This document shows positions 15,681 to 25,202 of a DNA stretch of 46,290 bases, in pieces. The stretch is taken from positions 1-46,290 of the forward strand of contig DLPY01000058.1 in NCBI GenBank assembly GCA_002478685.1, given 5' to 3'. The notes beneath the pieces were generated by a model that had not been told where the DNA came from, did no database searches, and saw nothing but the letters and a program-made list of their open reading frames with translations. The stretch is from Flavobacteriaceae bacterium UBA7446. Its GTDB lineage: Bacteria; Bacteroidota; Bacteroidia; Flavobacteriales; Flavobacteriaceae. The stretch's first letter is position 1; each line of letters opens with the position of its first letter. The position numbers and the translations under genes were made by a program.

Positions 15681-17472
15681 TATTGGTTAAATCAATATCA
15701 GCCATAAACCCTGTTGGGTCTATGCGCAACTGTGAAATTTCCTCGAAAGGCGCATCTATTGTGAACGCGTATGTTGGGCGCGCCCACGCCCAATCTTTTT
15801 CCACAGTCCAACCCGAAACACCAGCCAATGCCGGCTTTTCGCCAAACATCATTTGCAACGGAATATAATGTACCGTTTGCACCCCATTTTTATATAGCAC
15901 CCCAACATCAATAGGCATTCCTATAGACCCAATACGCTCCAACACAATTTCCGTTTGCTCGCCTTTTGCTGTTACGCTTTTAATATTGTAGTCAATAGTG
16001 TTTGTGGTGCGCGTCCAATCATTAAGATACCACTCTAATTGAATACCTGAAACCTTTTCCGCAATTCGTTTAAAATCGTTTGGGGTTGGGTGTGTAAACG
16101 CAAACTCTACATAAAAGCGCTGCAGCGATTCAATTAAGGCATCAGTCCCAATAATGTACGCCAATTGACTTAAAAAAATGGAGCCCTTGTCATAGCTTCC
16201 TGTGCCATAAGCAGCGTTGGTACTAAATCTATCGGAGTGCGTGGTTAGCGGTTCTTCAAGGCCACTACTGACCAATGCACGATAGTCATCATAAGATGGA
16301 GTAAAAGCCCCCATGTTTCCTTTTAAACTTTGTTCGCCTAAAGCATCTAAAAACACCGTAAAACCTTCATCCATCCATGCGTATTTGGACTCATTAAACG
16401 CCAATACATGCTGAAACCACGAATGTGCCAACTCGTGCGAGATAACTCCGTACAAACTCGTATAGCTGCGCTCACCTGTTATCAAGGTGCACATAGCGTA
16501 TTCCATACCTCCATCGCCACCCTGTAAAACGGTGTATTGTTTATACGGATATGGACCAATGGCATTGTTAAAAAACGACATTAATTTTGCCGTGTCGGGC
16601 TGTAGTTGCTTCCAATTTTCAATAATTTTCGGGTTGTTTTTATATAAAAAATGAAGCGTAACCCCACTTTCTGTTTCTAGTATGTCGTGAATGTAATCGG
16701 GGTCTGCAGCCCATGCAAAATCATGCACGTTGGGTGCTACAAAATGCCACGTTAAGTTTTTGCCTTTTGTTTTTTTGGTTTTCTTTCCGTAGCCATGACC
16801 CACCTCATCAGGGTTTTGCAAATAGCCTGTTCCACCCACGACGTACTTTTTGTCAAGGGTGAGCTTTACATCAAAATTTCCCCAAACCCCGTGAAACTCA
16901 CGCCCAATGTAAGGGTTGGTGTGCCAACCTTCATGGTCGTATTCTGCTAATTTTGGATACCATTGGGTCATTGAAAGCGCAACGCCCTCTTTACTATTGC
17001 GACCACTTCGGCGGATTTGTTTCGGGACTTGACCCTCAAAAACCATTGAAAGCGCGGCGGTTGCTCCCGGAGCCAAAGGCTTTTCCAACGGCACCACCAA
17101 AATCGTTTCTTCCTCTTGAAAATTCAACTCCTCACCGTCTTGAAGAAGCGATGTGACGTGTAAATATCCCGTTTCATCGGGGGTTAATTTTTCAATGCGT
17201 GACCCAACCCGCTCATCAGGGTCAGAAATGGTTCTGGAGCGCACATCCATCTCACTATCAGGTTGAAAAGCATTAAAATACAAATGATAAAACACGCGTT
17301 TTAAGGTGTCGGGCGACTTGTTAGTGTATACCAGTTCTTGTGTGCCTGAGTAGCGAAACGTTTTTACGTCAATATCTACATTCATGGTATAGTCCGCGTG
17401 TTGTTGCCAATACCTAGGCTGAGGTTGTGCTAAAAGCACCGTGCCAAAAAGTAAAAAGAAAAAGGGTTTCAT
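15658..17472 (-). CDS. M1 family zinc metallopeptidase, secreted
   Basis: The 604-residue protein has a signal peptide (about residues 1-15, ending LLAQ), an N-terminal beta-sandwich and a gluzincin catalytic domain. The zinc motif is H346-E347-L-A-H350, with the third ligand Glu369 in WMDEGF. This HExxH-18-E spacing is standard for M1 aminopeptidases. The exopeptidase motif is less clear: GGMEYAM replaces the usual GAMEN, so the exact specificity is uncertain. It likely degrades peptides in the periplasm or outside the cell. It starts 4 bases after the MBL-fold gene and overlaps rnpA. Confidence 0.88.
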   Translation of the reverse strand: MKPFFFLLFGTVLLAQPQPRYWQQHADYTMNVDIDVKTFRYSGTQELVYTNKSPDTLKRVFYHLYFNAFQPDSEMDVRSRTISDPDERVGSRIEKLTPDETGYLHVTSLLQDGEELNFQEEETILVVPLEKPLAPGATAALSMVFEGQVPKQIRRSGRNSKEGVALSMTQWYPKLAEYDHEGWHTNPYIGREFHGVWGNFDVKLTLDKKYVVGGTGYLQNPDEVGHGYGKKTKKTKGKNLTWHFVAPNVHDFAWAADPDYIHDILETESGVTLHFLYKNNPKIIENWKQLQPDTAKLMSFFNNAIGPYPYKQYTVLQGGDGGMEYAMCTLITGERSYTSLYGVISHELAHSWFQHVLAFNESKYAWMDEGFTVFLDALGEQSLKGNMGAFTPSYDDYRALVSSGLEEPLTTHSDRFSTNAAYGTGSYDKGSIFLSQLAYIIGTDALIESLQRFYVEFAFTHPTPNDFKRIAEKVSGIQLEWYLNDWTRTTNTIDYNIKSVTAKGEQTEIVLERIGSIGMPIDVGVLYKNGVQTVHYIPLQMMFGEKPALAGVSGWTVEKDWAWARPTYAFTIDAPFEEISQLRIDPTGFMADIDLTNNVFENTQ

Positions 17473-17476
17473 AAAT

Positions 17477-18346
17477 TTAAAAGGAATTTAAGGTTTCAAT
17501 GGGTAATGTTTCTAACAAGCGCACACCCTTTTCGGTGTGTTGTACTGTAATTAAAGGGTTGTGTGCGTCATGTTGCATAAATAGAACAAAATTTTCATCA
17601 GCGGCTTTTGTTAAAAAGGAGGCTTTCTCTTGGAGTGTTTCAAGCGGACGCACATCATATCCCATTACGTAAGGCAAAGGCAAATGTCCAGCCGTAGGCA
17701 ATAAGTCAGCGGCAAAAACAATTGTTTTTCCATTAAAAGAGATGTGTGGAATCATTTGCTTTTCGGTATGTCCATCCACAAATAAAATGCCAAAACCAAG
17801 TTCGCTCTCGTTAGTAAAAGCAGTATTTTTTTTTGACACAAACTTCAATTGACCACTTTTTTGAATCGGCACTAAATTTTCCGACAAAAACGAGGCTTTT
17901 TCTCTGGCGTTTGGTTGTGTTGCCCACCCCCAGTGTGCTTTGTTGCTCCAATACGTTGCGTTGGGAAAAGTTAATTCAAAACCTGTTCTATTTTTATTCC
18001 ATCGTACTGCACCACCACAGTGGTCAAAGTGTAAATGCGTTAGAAACACATCGGTAACATCTGAGGGTGAAAAACCAGCCCTATGCAACGACTTATCAAG
18101 CGAATGATCCCCCCATAGTCCGTAGTGGCGAAAAAACTTGTCGTTTTGTTTATTTCCCATACCCGCATCAATTAGAATAAGGCGGTTGCCGTCTTCAATA
18201 AGCAGGGAGCGGGCAGCAAGCTCAATACGATTTTTATCGTCAGCAGGATTGGTTCTGCTCCATAACGCCTTTGGCACAACGCCAAACATGGCGCCGCCGT
18301 CCAGCCTAAAGTTTCCTGTTTCTATGGCATGAAGTTTCATACCCAA
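17477..18346 (-). CDS. Metallo-beta-lactamase-fold hydrolase
   Basis: The 289-residue protein has the MBL zinc motif THLHFDHCGG with H104, H106, D108 and H109. A downstream metal-ligand His lies in VDGHTEKQM, and the metal-bridging Asp in IVFAADLLP. The pattern resembles the lactonase-like or general MBL hydrolase group; the substrate cannot be read. No signal peptide is visible, so it is probably cytoplasmic. The first or third codon (MGMK) may be the start. It lies 16 bases after the SulP gene and 4 bases before the M1 peptidase, in a minus-strand run from lepA towards rnpA. Confidence 0.82.
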   Translation of the reverse strand: MGMKLHAIETGNFRLDGGAMFGVVPKALWSRTNPADDKNRIELAARSLLIEDGNRLILIDAGMGNKQNDKFFRHYGLWGDHSLDKSLHRAGFSPSDVTDVFLTHLHFDHCGGAVRWNKNRTGFELTFPNATYWSNKAHWGWATQPNAREKASFLSENLVPIQKSGQLKFVSKKNTAFTNESELGFGILFVDGHTEKQMIPHISFNGKTIVFAADLLPTAGHLPLPYVMGYDVRPLETLQEKASFLTKAADENFVLFMQHDAHNPLITVQHTEKGVRLLETLPIETLNSF

Positions 18347-18362
18347 CGAAGGTACAAAAGTT

Positions 18363-20555
18363 TTATCCTTTAATTTTTTTCTTTAGCGCAAGCCCAAATT
18401 CAATCATAGCAGTAGCCTCGGCAGGAGTGGCGGGGCGTAAAAATTGACGCACAATTAACTCGCGCCCATTACACATAATATGGTAAAACCCGTAAGCCGA
18501 AAAGAAGGAAATGAGATCAGACGTAAAGAAACGGCGAACTTTTTCGGGATTATTCCCGCGCACATAAAAATCATCTGAAAAGTCGGGATGTTCGGGAAAA
18601 TCAATATCACGAAACCCCGCCAAATGTGATAATTTTTCGATTAGCATTTCTCTATCAAACGAAAACACAGGAATAGGATTTGTAAGCTGGACACGCAACA
18701 ACGTGGTTTGCACGCTTTCTTTGGCAATAAACACCCCCTCACTATATCTAATATCAAACAACGAAACTTCTTTATTTGGGCTTGACAATTTATTGTAGAC
18801 GCGCTCAACAGAAGTGGTTTGATAGCCTAAGTGATCACGAAGTAGGTGTTTTTGGGTTTTTGGCGAAGCCTTATAAGACCAACCTCTTTGTTCAGCCAGC
18901 GCTTCAAGCTGTTGCTGACGCCTTGTTTTTCCACTACCAAAAACACGTAATTTTTGCATGGGGCGAAGGGTGCGCACCGCAAACGGATGGCTGGAATCGG
19001 TTTCGTGGACATCTAACCCAATAATTTCAACTACACCGCCCTTGCGCACAAAAAGCTCTTCGTAGTTGTGTAAACTTTCTTGTACCGTATGATCTACAAA
19101 AGAACAGAGCGAAAAATCGACGACTACTTTATCCGTCTGCGGAACCATGTCCAGCTTTGCTTTGAGTTTATAAAAATTTAAAAAGGTGCAAAAGTGAATC
19201 ACACCCACGTAATAGCTTTGCGTTTCCGACTCCTTATACATCAACACATTAGGTTTGAGTAGGTTGCGCGAAAACAACCAAAACGCCTTGTTTAGCACTA
19301 CGTGTACTGCAAAGGTGGCAAGCAATCCAATTAAAATCCCCGAAATTAAATCCGTGACTAGCGTAGCGATAAGCGTGGTAAGAAAAATGAATAATTGCTC
19401 CTTTCCTATGCGAAACATCCGCACAAAAATAGCGGGAGCCGTTAGCTTATATCCTGTATAAACTAAAATTGCCGCCAAAGCGGTAAAGGGAATTTTCCCT
19501 AATTGGCGTTGAAAAACAATAACAAATAGCAAAAGAAAAATTGCGTGGAAAAAGTTTGAGGAACGATTAGTAGCTTGGTTGTTGACATTAACCGAACTTC
19601 TAGAAATAACCGTACCCACATTCATACCCCCTAAAAACCCACTTACAATAGTAGCAATACCCAAAGCCCTCATGTCTTTGTTGATGTTTGACCTTCTTTT
19701 TTCAGGGTCTAACTTATCTACGGCCTTTATGCTTAGCAACGACTCGATGCTAGAAACTAGTGTAACAGACAATACAATTCCCCAAAAAACAGGCTCTTTC
19801 CATTTTGAAAAATCAGGGGTCGGAACAGATGTCAGTATATCGTTGGGTAACGAAATAAGGAGTTTTTTGCTGATGGGGTTTTCACCTGAAACAACAGAGA
19901 AGTATACATCAAATCCCAGCGCCAGTAGAATAACCCACATTGGAGCAGGAATAAGCCTAAAAACCCGATTGGTTATTTTGCTGTAAAAAAACATAATGGA
20001 CAAACTTATCACACCAATTCCCACGGCATACAACTGTTCCGAAGGGGCAGTCTCTAAGGATTTTATTAATTCGGGAACACCCCCCAAAAGCTCTAGGACT
20101 GTTCCTTTGGTTTTCATATCACCAAGCATAACGTAAAATTGTTTTAGCAGTAGTGTTACACCAATTGCGGAGAGCATCCCTTGAATAGCGCTAGCCGGAA
20201 AAAAATCGCTAAGCGCACCAAAGCGCAAAAACCCAAAAAGCAACAGTAGCCCCCCCGAAATAATAACCGCTGATAATGCATACAAATAGCCCGCCTGCAT
20301 ATCACCTTCTCCCAAAACAGCAACGGCACTTAAAAGCACAACCACCAACCCATACCCAGGCCCAGTTATGGTTACATAAGATCCCCCAAAAATGGATACA
20401 AGTACACCGCCTACGACCGCGGTAACAATTCCCGCAACCATAGGAAATCCAGAAGCCACAGCCAACCCAAGTGCCAAAGGCAAGGCGATAAGCGACACCA
20501 CAAACCCAGCAAAGATGTTCCTATGAAGACTAGCAAATATGGAAGACTTAGCCAT
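18363..20555 (-). CDS. SulP family anion transporter with STAS domain and extra C-terminal domain
   Basis: The 730-residue protein has about 10-12 membrane segments over roughly residues 10-430. The SulP signature region is near the start (ALPLALGLAVASG, then FGGSYVTITGPGYG). A cytoplasmic STAS-like domain follows (VVVDFSLCSFVDHTVQESL). About 180 more residues follow, beyond the usual SulP end, including FSDDFYVRGNNPEKVRRFF; I do not recognise this part. SulP proteins move sulfate, bicarbonate or other anions, and the substrate here is unknown. Its ATG overlaps the universal stress protein stop (TAATG), so the pair is translationally coupled. Confidence 0.88.
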   Translation of the reverse strand: MAKSSIFASLHRNIFAGFVVSLIALPLALGLAVASGFPMVAGIVTAVVGGVLVSIFGGSYVTITGPGYGLVVVLLSAVAVLGEGDMQAGYLYALSAVIISGGLLLLFGFLRFGALSDFFPASAIQGMLSAIGVTLLLKQFYVMLGDMKTKGTVLELLGGVPELIKSLETAPSEQLYAVGIGVISLSIMFFYSKITNRVFRLIPAPMWVILLALGFDVYFSVVSGENPISKKLLISLPNDILTSVPTPDFSKWKEPVFWGIVLSVTLVSSIESLLSIKAVDKLDPEKRRSNINKDMRALGIATIVSGFLGGMNVGTVISRSSVNVNNQATNRSSNFFHAIFLLLFVIVFQRQLGKIPFTALAAILVYTGYKLTAPAIFVRMFRIGKEQLFIFLTTLIATLVTDLISGILIGLLATFAVHVVLNKAFWLFSRNLLKPNVLMYKESETQSYYVGVIHFCTFLNFYKLKAKLDMVPQTDKVVVDFSLCSFVDHTVQESLHNYEELFVRKGGVVEIIGLDVHETDSSHPFAVRTLRPMQKLRVFGSGKTRRQQQLEALAEQRGWSYKASPKTQKHLLRDHLGYQTTSVERVYNKLSSPNKEVSLFDIRYSEGVFIAKESVQTTLLRVQLTNPIPVFSFDREMLIEKLSHLAGFRDIDFPEHPDFSDDFYVRGNNPEKVRRFFTSDLISFFSAYGFYHIMCNGRELIVRQFLRPATPAEATAMIEFGLALKKKIKG

Positions 20556-21403
20556 TAGCGCACAATTAAAACATCGGTGGGTAAATCAGACAAAATATAT
20601 TCTAAATCATGGGGGAAAAGACGATCCCAAAGGGAGTGTTTTTGTGGGGCATTCATCACCAACAGATCGGCGCGTTTTACTCGAGCAAAATGTCCGATAG
20701 AATACCCACGACGCCCAAAAATAGGTTGCACATCATGCGCTACAGTTTCTTTAAAAGAGGGAGGAATTTGGTTTAAAATTTTCTTAACGCGCGAATCTTC
20801 ACGCAGCTTAATGCGCTCTTTTACAATAGTAGATTTTCGTAGTCCACGATCGTCATCCACCTTAACTGCCACATCATCTTCGGAAATTTCTTCTACAATG
20901 GTAAGGCGGTTTGCTCCAAGTGAATGTAACACATAAAATGCACGGGCAATGGCAACCTCGGTTTTTTCATGTGCCAACCCATTTACCACAGCATACGAGC
21001 AAGGTAAGCGTTCAACAGATGGCTTAATGAGCAACAATACATCGCAAGGACATTTTCGGGTGAGCTTTCGCGCCACAGAACCGATATAATATTTTAGCAA
21101 GCCCTCACGCTGAAGGGCACCCAGAATGAGCAAATCTGCTTTTTCATCCACACAGGCGTTAAGCAACACTTCCGCAGGGTGTCCTGCTTTCCATAACACG
21201 GAATATTTTGGAAAAGCCTGTGGAAAATCGGAAATTATTTTTTGAAGTGCAGCTTCCTTTTGGGTGTTTTTTTCACCCACATGAACCATTACCAACGAGG
21301 CGTTAAACAAGACACTCATGCGGAGCGCCTCAAAAAGATTGGCTTGTAAGTTTGGCGAAAACGCCACACCAACTACAATTGTGCTATACTCGTTTTTGTG
21401 CAT
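20555..21403 (-). CDS. Tandem universal stress protein (UspA family)
   Basis: The 282-residue protein has two Usp-type halves. The first opens with STIVVGVAFSP and contains LLILGALQREGLLKYYIGSVARKL, close to the G-x2-G-x9-G-S/T nucleotide-binding motif. The second half (about 140-282) is more degenerate and ends DLPTDVLIVR. Usp proteins are cytoplasmic and often bind ATP. It is fused in operon order to the SulP transporter by a one-base overlap, and Usp-transporter pairs often have a regulatory link. That link is inference here. Confidence 0.82.
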   Translation of the reverse strand: MHKNEYSTIVVGVAFSPNLQANLFEALRMSVLFNASLVMVHVGEKNTQKEAALQKIISDFPQAFPKYSVLWKAGHPAEVLLNACVDEKADLLILGALQREGLLKYYIGSVARKLTRKCPCDVLLLIKPSVERLPCSYAVVNGLAHEKTEVAIARAFYVLHSLGANRLTIVEEISEDDVAVKVDDDRGLRKSTIVKERIKLREDSRVKKILNQIPPSFKETVAHDVQPIFGRRGYSIGHFARVKRADLLVMNAPQKHSLWDRLFPHDLEYILSDLPTDVLIVR

Positions 21404-21447
21404 ACGCTAAAATATATGAAAAAGTTGGTTTTATACAACCCTAAACC

Positions 21448-23244
21448 TTACTCGTTAAGCTTTAGCACCGCCATAAATGCTTGTTGAGGAATTTCTACAT
21501 TTCCAATTTGGCGCATTTTCTTTTTCCCTTTTTTCTGACGCTCTAGGAGTTTTCTTTTTCGGGTGATGTCGCCCCCGTAACATTTTGCGGTTACGTCTTT
21601 ACGTACAGCTTTAACGGTTTCTCTAGCGATAATTTTTGCGCCAATAGCCGCCTGAATAGGAATATCAAATTGCTGGCGAGGAATCATTTTTTGAAGCTTT
21701 TCACAGATTTTTTTCCCTAAACCATAGGCGTTATCTGTGTGAACAAGTGCCGAAAGCGCATCTACCGAATTACCATTGAGTAACACATCTACACGAACCA
21801 GCTTGGACTGGCGCAAGCCCATGGGGCTATAGTCAAAAGAAGCATATCCTTTGGAAACAGACTTTAATCGATCGTAAAAATCAAATACAATTTCGGCTAA
21901 CGGCAAATCAAAATGCAATTCTACGCGCTCGGGTGTGAGGTAGGTTTGGTTGGTAATGACGCCCCGTTTTTCAATACACAAACTCATGACATTACCCACA
22001 AAATCGGACTTGGTGATAATCGTTGCTTTTATAAATGGCTCTTCCACACGGTCAAGTACTGACGGGTCTGGTAAATCCGAAGGATTGTTAACGATAATGA
22101 TGTTGTTTGGATTTTTTTTGCTGTAGGCATGATACGACACGTTGGGCACGGTAGTAATTACGGTCATATTAAACTCACGCTCCAACCGCTCTTGAATAAT
22201 TTCCAAGTGCAGCATGCCCAAAAACCCACAGCGAAAACCAAAACCAAGAGCCGCAGAGCTTTCGGGCGAAAAGACTAACGAAGCATCGTTAAGCTGCAGC
22301 TTTTCCATAGAGGCGCGGAGCTCTTCATATTCCTCCGTATCAACAGGGTAAATGCCCGCAAAAACCATCGGTTTTACTTCCTCAAAGCCTTCAATAGCAT
22401 TTTCGGTAGGCCGCGCCACAGAGGTAATCGTATCACCCACCTTTACCTCTTTGGCTTCTTTAACCCCCGTGATGAGGTAGCCTACATCGCCGGCAAGCAT
22501 TTGCTTGCGGGGCTCTTGCTTGAGTTTTAATGCACCAATTTCGTCGGCATTATAATTTTTTTGGGTTGCCATAAATTGTACTTGCTCCCCTTTGTTTATT
22601 TTTCCATTAAGGATACGGAAATAGGTTTCCACTCCACGAAATGGATTATAAACCGAATCAAAAATAAGCGCTTGAAGCGGCACATCAACATTCCCTTTGG
22701 GCGCAGGAACGCGCTCCACAATGGCGCGCAATAAATCATCAATTCCCAAACCTGTTTTGGCAGAGGCATGAATGACCTCTTCTGTACTGCAGCCCAACAA
22801 GTCCACGATATCGTCAGTAACTTCTTCAGGATTTGCCGAAGGCAAGTCTATTTTGTTTAGCACAGGGATAATTTCCAGATCGTTTTCGAGTGCCAAATAC
22901 AAATTTGAAATGGTTTGCGCCTGAATGCTTTGGGCGGCATCAACCACCAAAAGCGCACCTTCGCAAGCTGCAATAGAACGGGAAACTTCGTAAGAAAAGT
23001 CAACGTGGCCAGGCGTATCAATCAAATTAAACACATAATTTTCACCGTTGAGTTCATAATCCATTTGAATGGCGTGCGATTTAATCGTAATGCCACGCTC
23101 GCGCTCTAAATCCATGTCGTCTAACAACTGGTCTTGTTTTTCTCTGTCGGTTACGGCACCAGTGGCATCAAGCAGCCTGTCGGCCAGCGTGCTCTTGCCG
23201 TGGTCGATGTGTGCGATAATGCAGAAATTTCGAATGTGCTTCAT
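21448..23244 (-). CDS. lepA: Elongation factor 4 (LepA), ribosomal GTPase
   Basis: The 598-residue translational GTPase has G1 AHIDHGKST, G2 region RERGITIK, G3 DTPGHVDF and G4 NKIDLP. EF-G-like domains follow, then the LepA-specific C-terminal domain (GGDITRKRKLLERQKKGKKKM). It acts on stalled or mispositioned ribosomes. The ATG (23242-23244, MKHIRN) is preferred to a TTG three codons upstream. It is divergent from the MauE-type gene. Confidence 0.97.
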   Translation of the reverse strand: MKHIRNFCIIAHIDHGKSTLADRLLDATGAVTDREKQDQLLDDMDLERERGITIKSHAIQMDYELNGENYVFNLIDTPGHVDFSYEVSRSIAACEGALLVVDAAQSIQAQTISNLYLALENDLEIIPVLNKIDLPSANPEEVTDDIVDLLGCSTEEVIHASAKTGLGIDDLLRAIVERVPAPKGNVDVPLQALIFDSVYNPFRGVETYFRILNGKINKGEQVQFMATQKNYNADEIGALKLKQEPRKQMLAGDVGYLITGVKEAKEVKVGDTITSVARPTENAIEGFEEVKPMVFAGIYPVDTEEYEELRASMEKLQLNDASLVFSPESSAALGFGFRCGFLGMLHLEIIQERLEREFNMTVITTVPNVSYHAYSKKNPNNIIIVNNPSDLPDPSVLDRVEEPFIKATIITKSDFVGNVMSLCIEKRGVITNQTYLTPERVELHFDLPLAEIVFDFYDRLKSVSKGYASFDYSPMGLRQSKLVRVDVLLNGNSVDALSALVHTDNAYGLGKKICEKLQKMIPRQQFDIPIQAAIGAKIIARETVKAVRKDVTAKCYGGDITRKRKLLERQKKGKKKMRQIGNVEIPQQAFMAVLKLNE

Positions 23245-23316
23245 GGGAAACAATTGCCTTAGCCGACAAAGATACGCTATGCAAGCCTAGAGGTGACGAA
23301 AGTGCCAAAGAAAAGT

Positions 23317-23324
23317 TATTTTTG
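23317..23324 (+). promoter_or_regulatory. -7 promoter element for the mauE-like gene
   Basis: TATTTTTG is an exact TAnnTTTG match, 13 bases before the ATG at 23338. It supports that start over a GTG at 23293. Confidence 0.5.
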
Positions 23325-23337
23325 GCAAAAGGAAATT

Positions 23338-24204
23338 ATGGCACATTTGCGCACCATCTTACAGTTATTTTTAGCAGCTACCTTTTTGTTTTCGGCATAT
23401 ACGAAGGCAATTGCTCCGGGGTTTTTTGAAATTCTCTTAGAACAACAAGGTATTGTGCCCAATCGCCTCTACGGCGCATGGGCAACACGCGCCATTATTG
23501 CGCTAGAAGTTTGGCTCGGCATTGGCTTGTTATTACCGTTTTATACTCGATTAGTATTGCGTATTAGTTTTTGGTTGTTGGTAATTTTCTCCGTGCATTT
23601 AGGCTATTTGGTTTTTATTGGCGATACAAGTAACTGTGGTTGTTTTGGCGAAATGATAGCGATGTCGCCTTTGGAGTCGTTGGGTAAAAACGGAGTGCTT
23701 TTGGTAATAAACGGATTTTTGTTGCGATACAAATACAAATTCGGAAGGAAGTCATGGCTCACGTGGGCGTTGCTTCCCGCGCTATTTGCAGCAGCGGTTT
23801 TTGTTTGGCCTATACAAACTGAGCCTGATGAAGTGGTGGCAAAATTCCCTGCGTTTGAAAATTCAGCCGAAATCGATTTTACCGAGGGCAACTATTTGGT
23901 TGCAGTGCTAAACCTAAGTTGTGAGCATTGCCAAGAAGCCGCCCAAGAACTGGCGGAACTACAACGCAACGGCGCAGACTTGCCTCAAGTGGTTGCCCTA
24001 TTTTTTGAAGAAGGAGGCACCACTGTGGAACAATTTAACATACTAACGAATTCGGATTTCCCCTATCAAATGATAGACGTAAACACCTTTTTTGATTTGA
24101 TTGGAAGCGCGCCCCCACGCGTATATTGGGTCAAAAACGGAAAGATGATGCAGTTTTGGGACACCGAAATTGCCAAAGGAATACAAATGGCTTTTTCACC
24201 CTGA
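23338..24204 (+). CDS. MauE/DoxX-type membrane protein with a thioredoxin-like domain
   Basis: The 288-residue protein has about four membrane segments in residues 1-150 with the conserved pair in NCGCFGE, as in the MauE (methylamine utilisation) family. A short soluble part follows, with a thioredoxin-like region carrying a CxxC motif (SCEHCQEA). The combination suggests a membrane-anchored thiol redox protein facing the periplasm; its electron source and target are unknown. ATG 23338 is chosen over GTG 23293 because the membrane domain and promoter element fit it. The stop overlaps the dusB start (TGATG). Confidence 0.8.
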   Translation: MAHLRTILQLFLAATFLFSAYTKAIAPGFFEILLEQQGIVPNRLYGAWATRAIIALEVWLGIGLLLPFYTRLVLRISFWLLVIFSVHLGYLVFIGDTSNCGCFGEMIAMSPLESLGKNGVLLVINGFLLRYKYKFGRKSWLTWALLPALFAAAVFVWPIQTEPDEVVAKFPAFENSAEIDFTEGNYLVAVLNLSCEHCQEAAQELAELQRNGADLPQVVALFFEEGGTTVEQFNILTNSDFPYQMIDVNTFFDLIGSAPPRVYWVKNGKMMQFWDTEIAKGIQMAFSP

Positions 24205-25190
24205 TGGTAAAAATAGGCGACATAGCACTTGGCGAATTTCCGCTACTGTTGGCACCCATGGAAGATGTCAGCGATCCGCCGTTTAGAGCCCTTTGCAAAG
24301 AGCAAGGTGCAGATGTGGTCTATACCGAATTTATCTCCAGCGAAGGATTGATTCGTGATGCGGCGAAAAGTCTTATGAAACTGGACATCTACGAGGCGGA
24401 ACGCCCTGTGGGGATTCAGATTTTTGGTGCCAATTTGGATTCTATGTTACAATCGGTAGATATTGTCGCGCAAACCAAGCCCGATATTATTGACATCAAT
24501 TTTGGGTGTCCTGTAAAAAAAGTGGTGTCCAAAGGCGCAGGGGCAGGGATTTTAAAAGATATACCGCTGATGGTATCCTTGACCGAAGCCATGGTTAAGC
24601 GAACCCATTTGCCCGTAACTGTAAAAACACGTTTGGGCTGGGATCATGAAAGCATTCAAATTGTGGAGGTTGCAGAGCGATTACAAGACGTGGGCGCCAA
24701 AGCGATTTCCATTCACGGCAGAACGAGAGCCCAGATGTACAAGGGCGATGCGGATTGGACACAAATAGCTGCAGTAAAAAACAACCCTAGAATGCACATT
24801 CCTGTATTTGGCAATGGGGATGTAAACTCCCCCGAACGGGCGGTGGAAATGCGTGATGAATTTGGTCTTGATGGCGCCATGATAGGCAGGGCAAGTATTG
24901 GCAACCCTTGGTTTTTTAAGGAAGTAAAACACTTTTTTAAGCACGGCACACACGCACCTCCACCAGGCCTTGCGGAGCGGGCTGCTATGGCGCGCCGTCA
25001 TTTGGAAATGTCTATTGACTGGAAGGGCGAAAAATTAGGTGTTTTTGAAACCCGCCGCCACTATACAAACTACTTTAAAGGCATCCCCGATTTTAAACTC
25101 TACCGCCAACGTTTGGTAACCGAAGATGACCCCGCAGATGTGTTTGCCGTATTGGATGAAATTGAGGAACTGTTCGTAGTTGGGCTTTAG
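24204..25190 (+). CDS. dus: tRNA-dihydrouridine synthase
   Basis: The 328-residue FMN-dependent enzyme reduces uridines in tRNA to dihydrouridine. The TIM-barrel signatures are LLLAPMEDVSDPPFR near the start, INFGCPVKKVVSKGAGAG with catalytic Cys102, VKTRLGW, the ISIHGRTRAQMYKG block and VFGNGDVNSPE. The closest subfamily appears to be DusB-like, but this is not certain. The ATG overlaps the previous stop in TGATG, so 26 upstream in-frame codons are rejected. It ends 12 bases before the convergent permease gene. Confidence 0.93.
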   Translation: MVKIGDIALGEFPLLLAPMEDVSDPPFRALCKEQGADVVYTEFISSEGLIRDAAKSLMKLDIYEAERPVGIQIFGANLDSMLQSVDIVAQTKPDIIDINFGCPVKKVVSKGAGAGILKDIPLMVSLTEAMVKRTHLPVTVKTRLGWDHESIQIVEVAERLQDVGAKAISIHGRTRAQMYKGDADWTQIAAVKNNPRMHIPVFGNGDVNSPERAVEMRDEFGLDGAMIGRASIGNPWFFKEVKHFFKHGTHAPPPGLAERAAMARRHLEMSIDWKGEKLGVFETRRHYTNYFKGIPDFKLYRQRLVTEDDPADVFAVLDEIEELFVVGL

Positions 25191-25202
25191 CGCAATCTTA
25201 AA

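Noticed and set aside
23751..23770. CTCACGTGGG as a parS site
   Set aside because: Matches only the CACGTG core and lies inside the MauE-like gene without arm symmetry.
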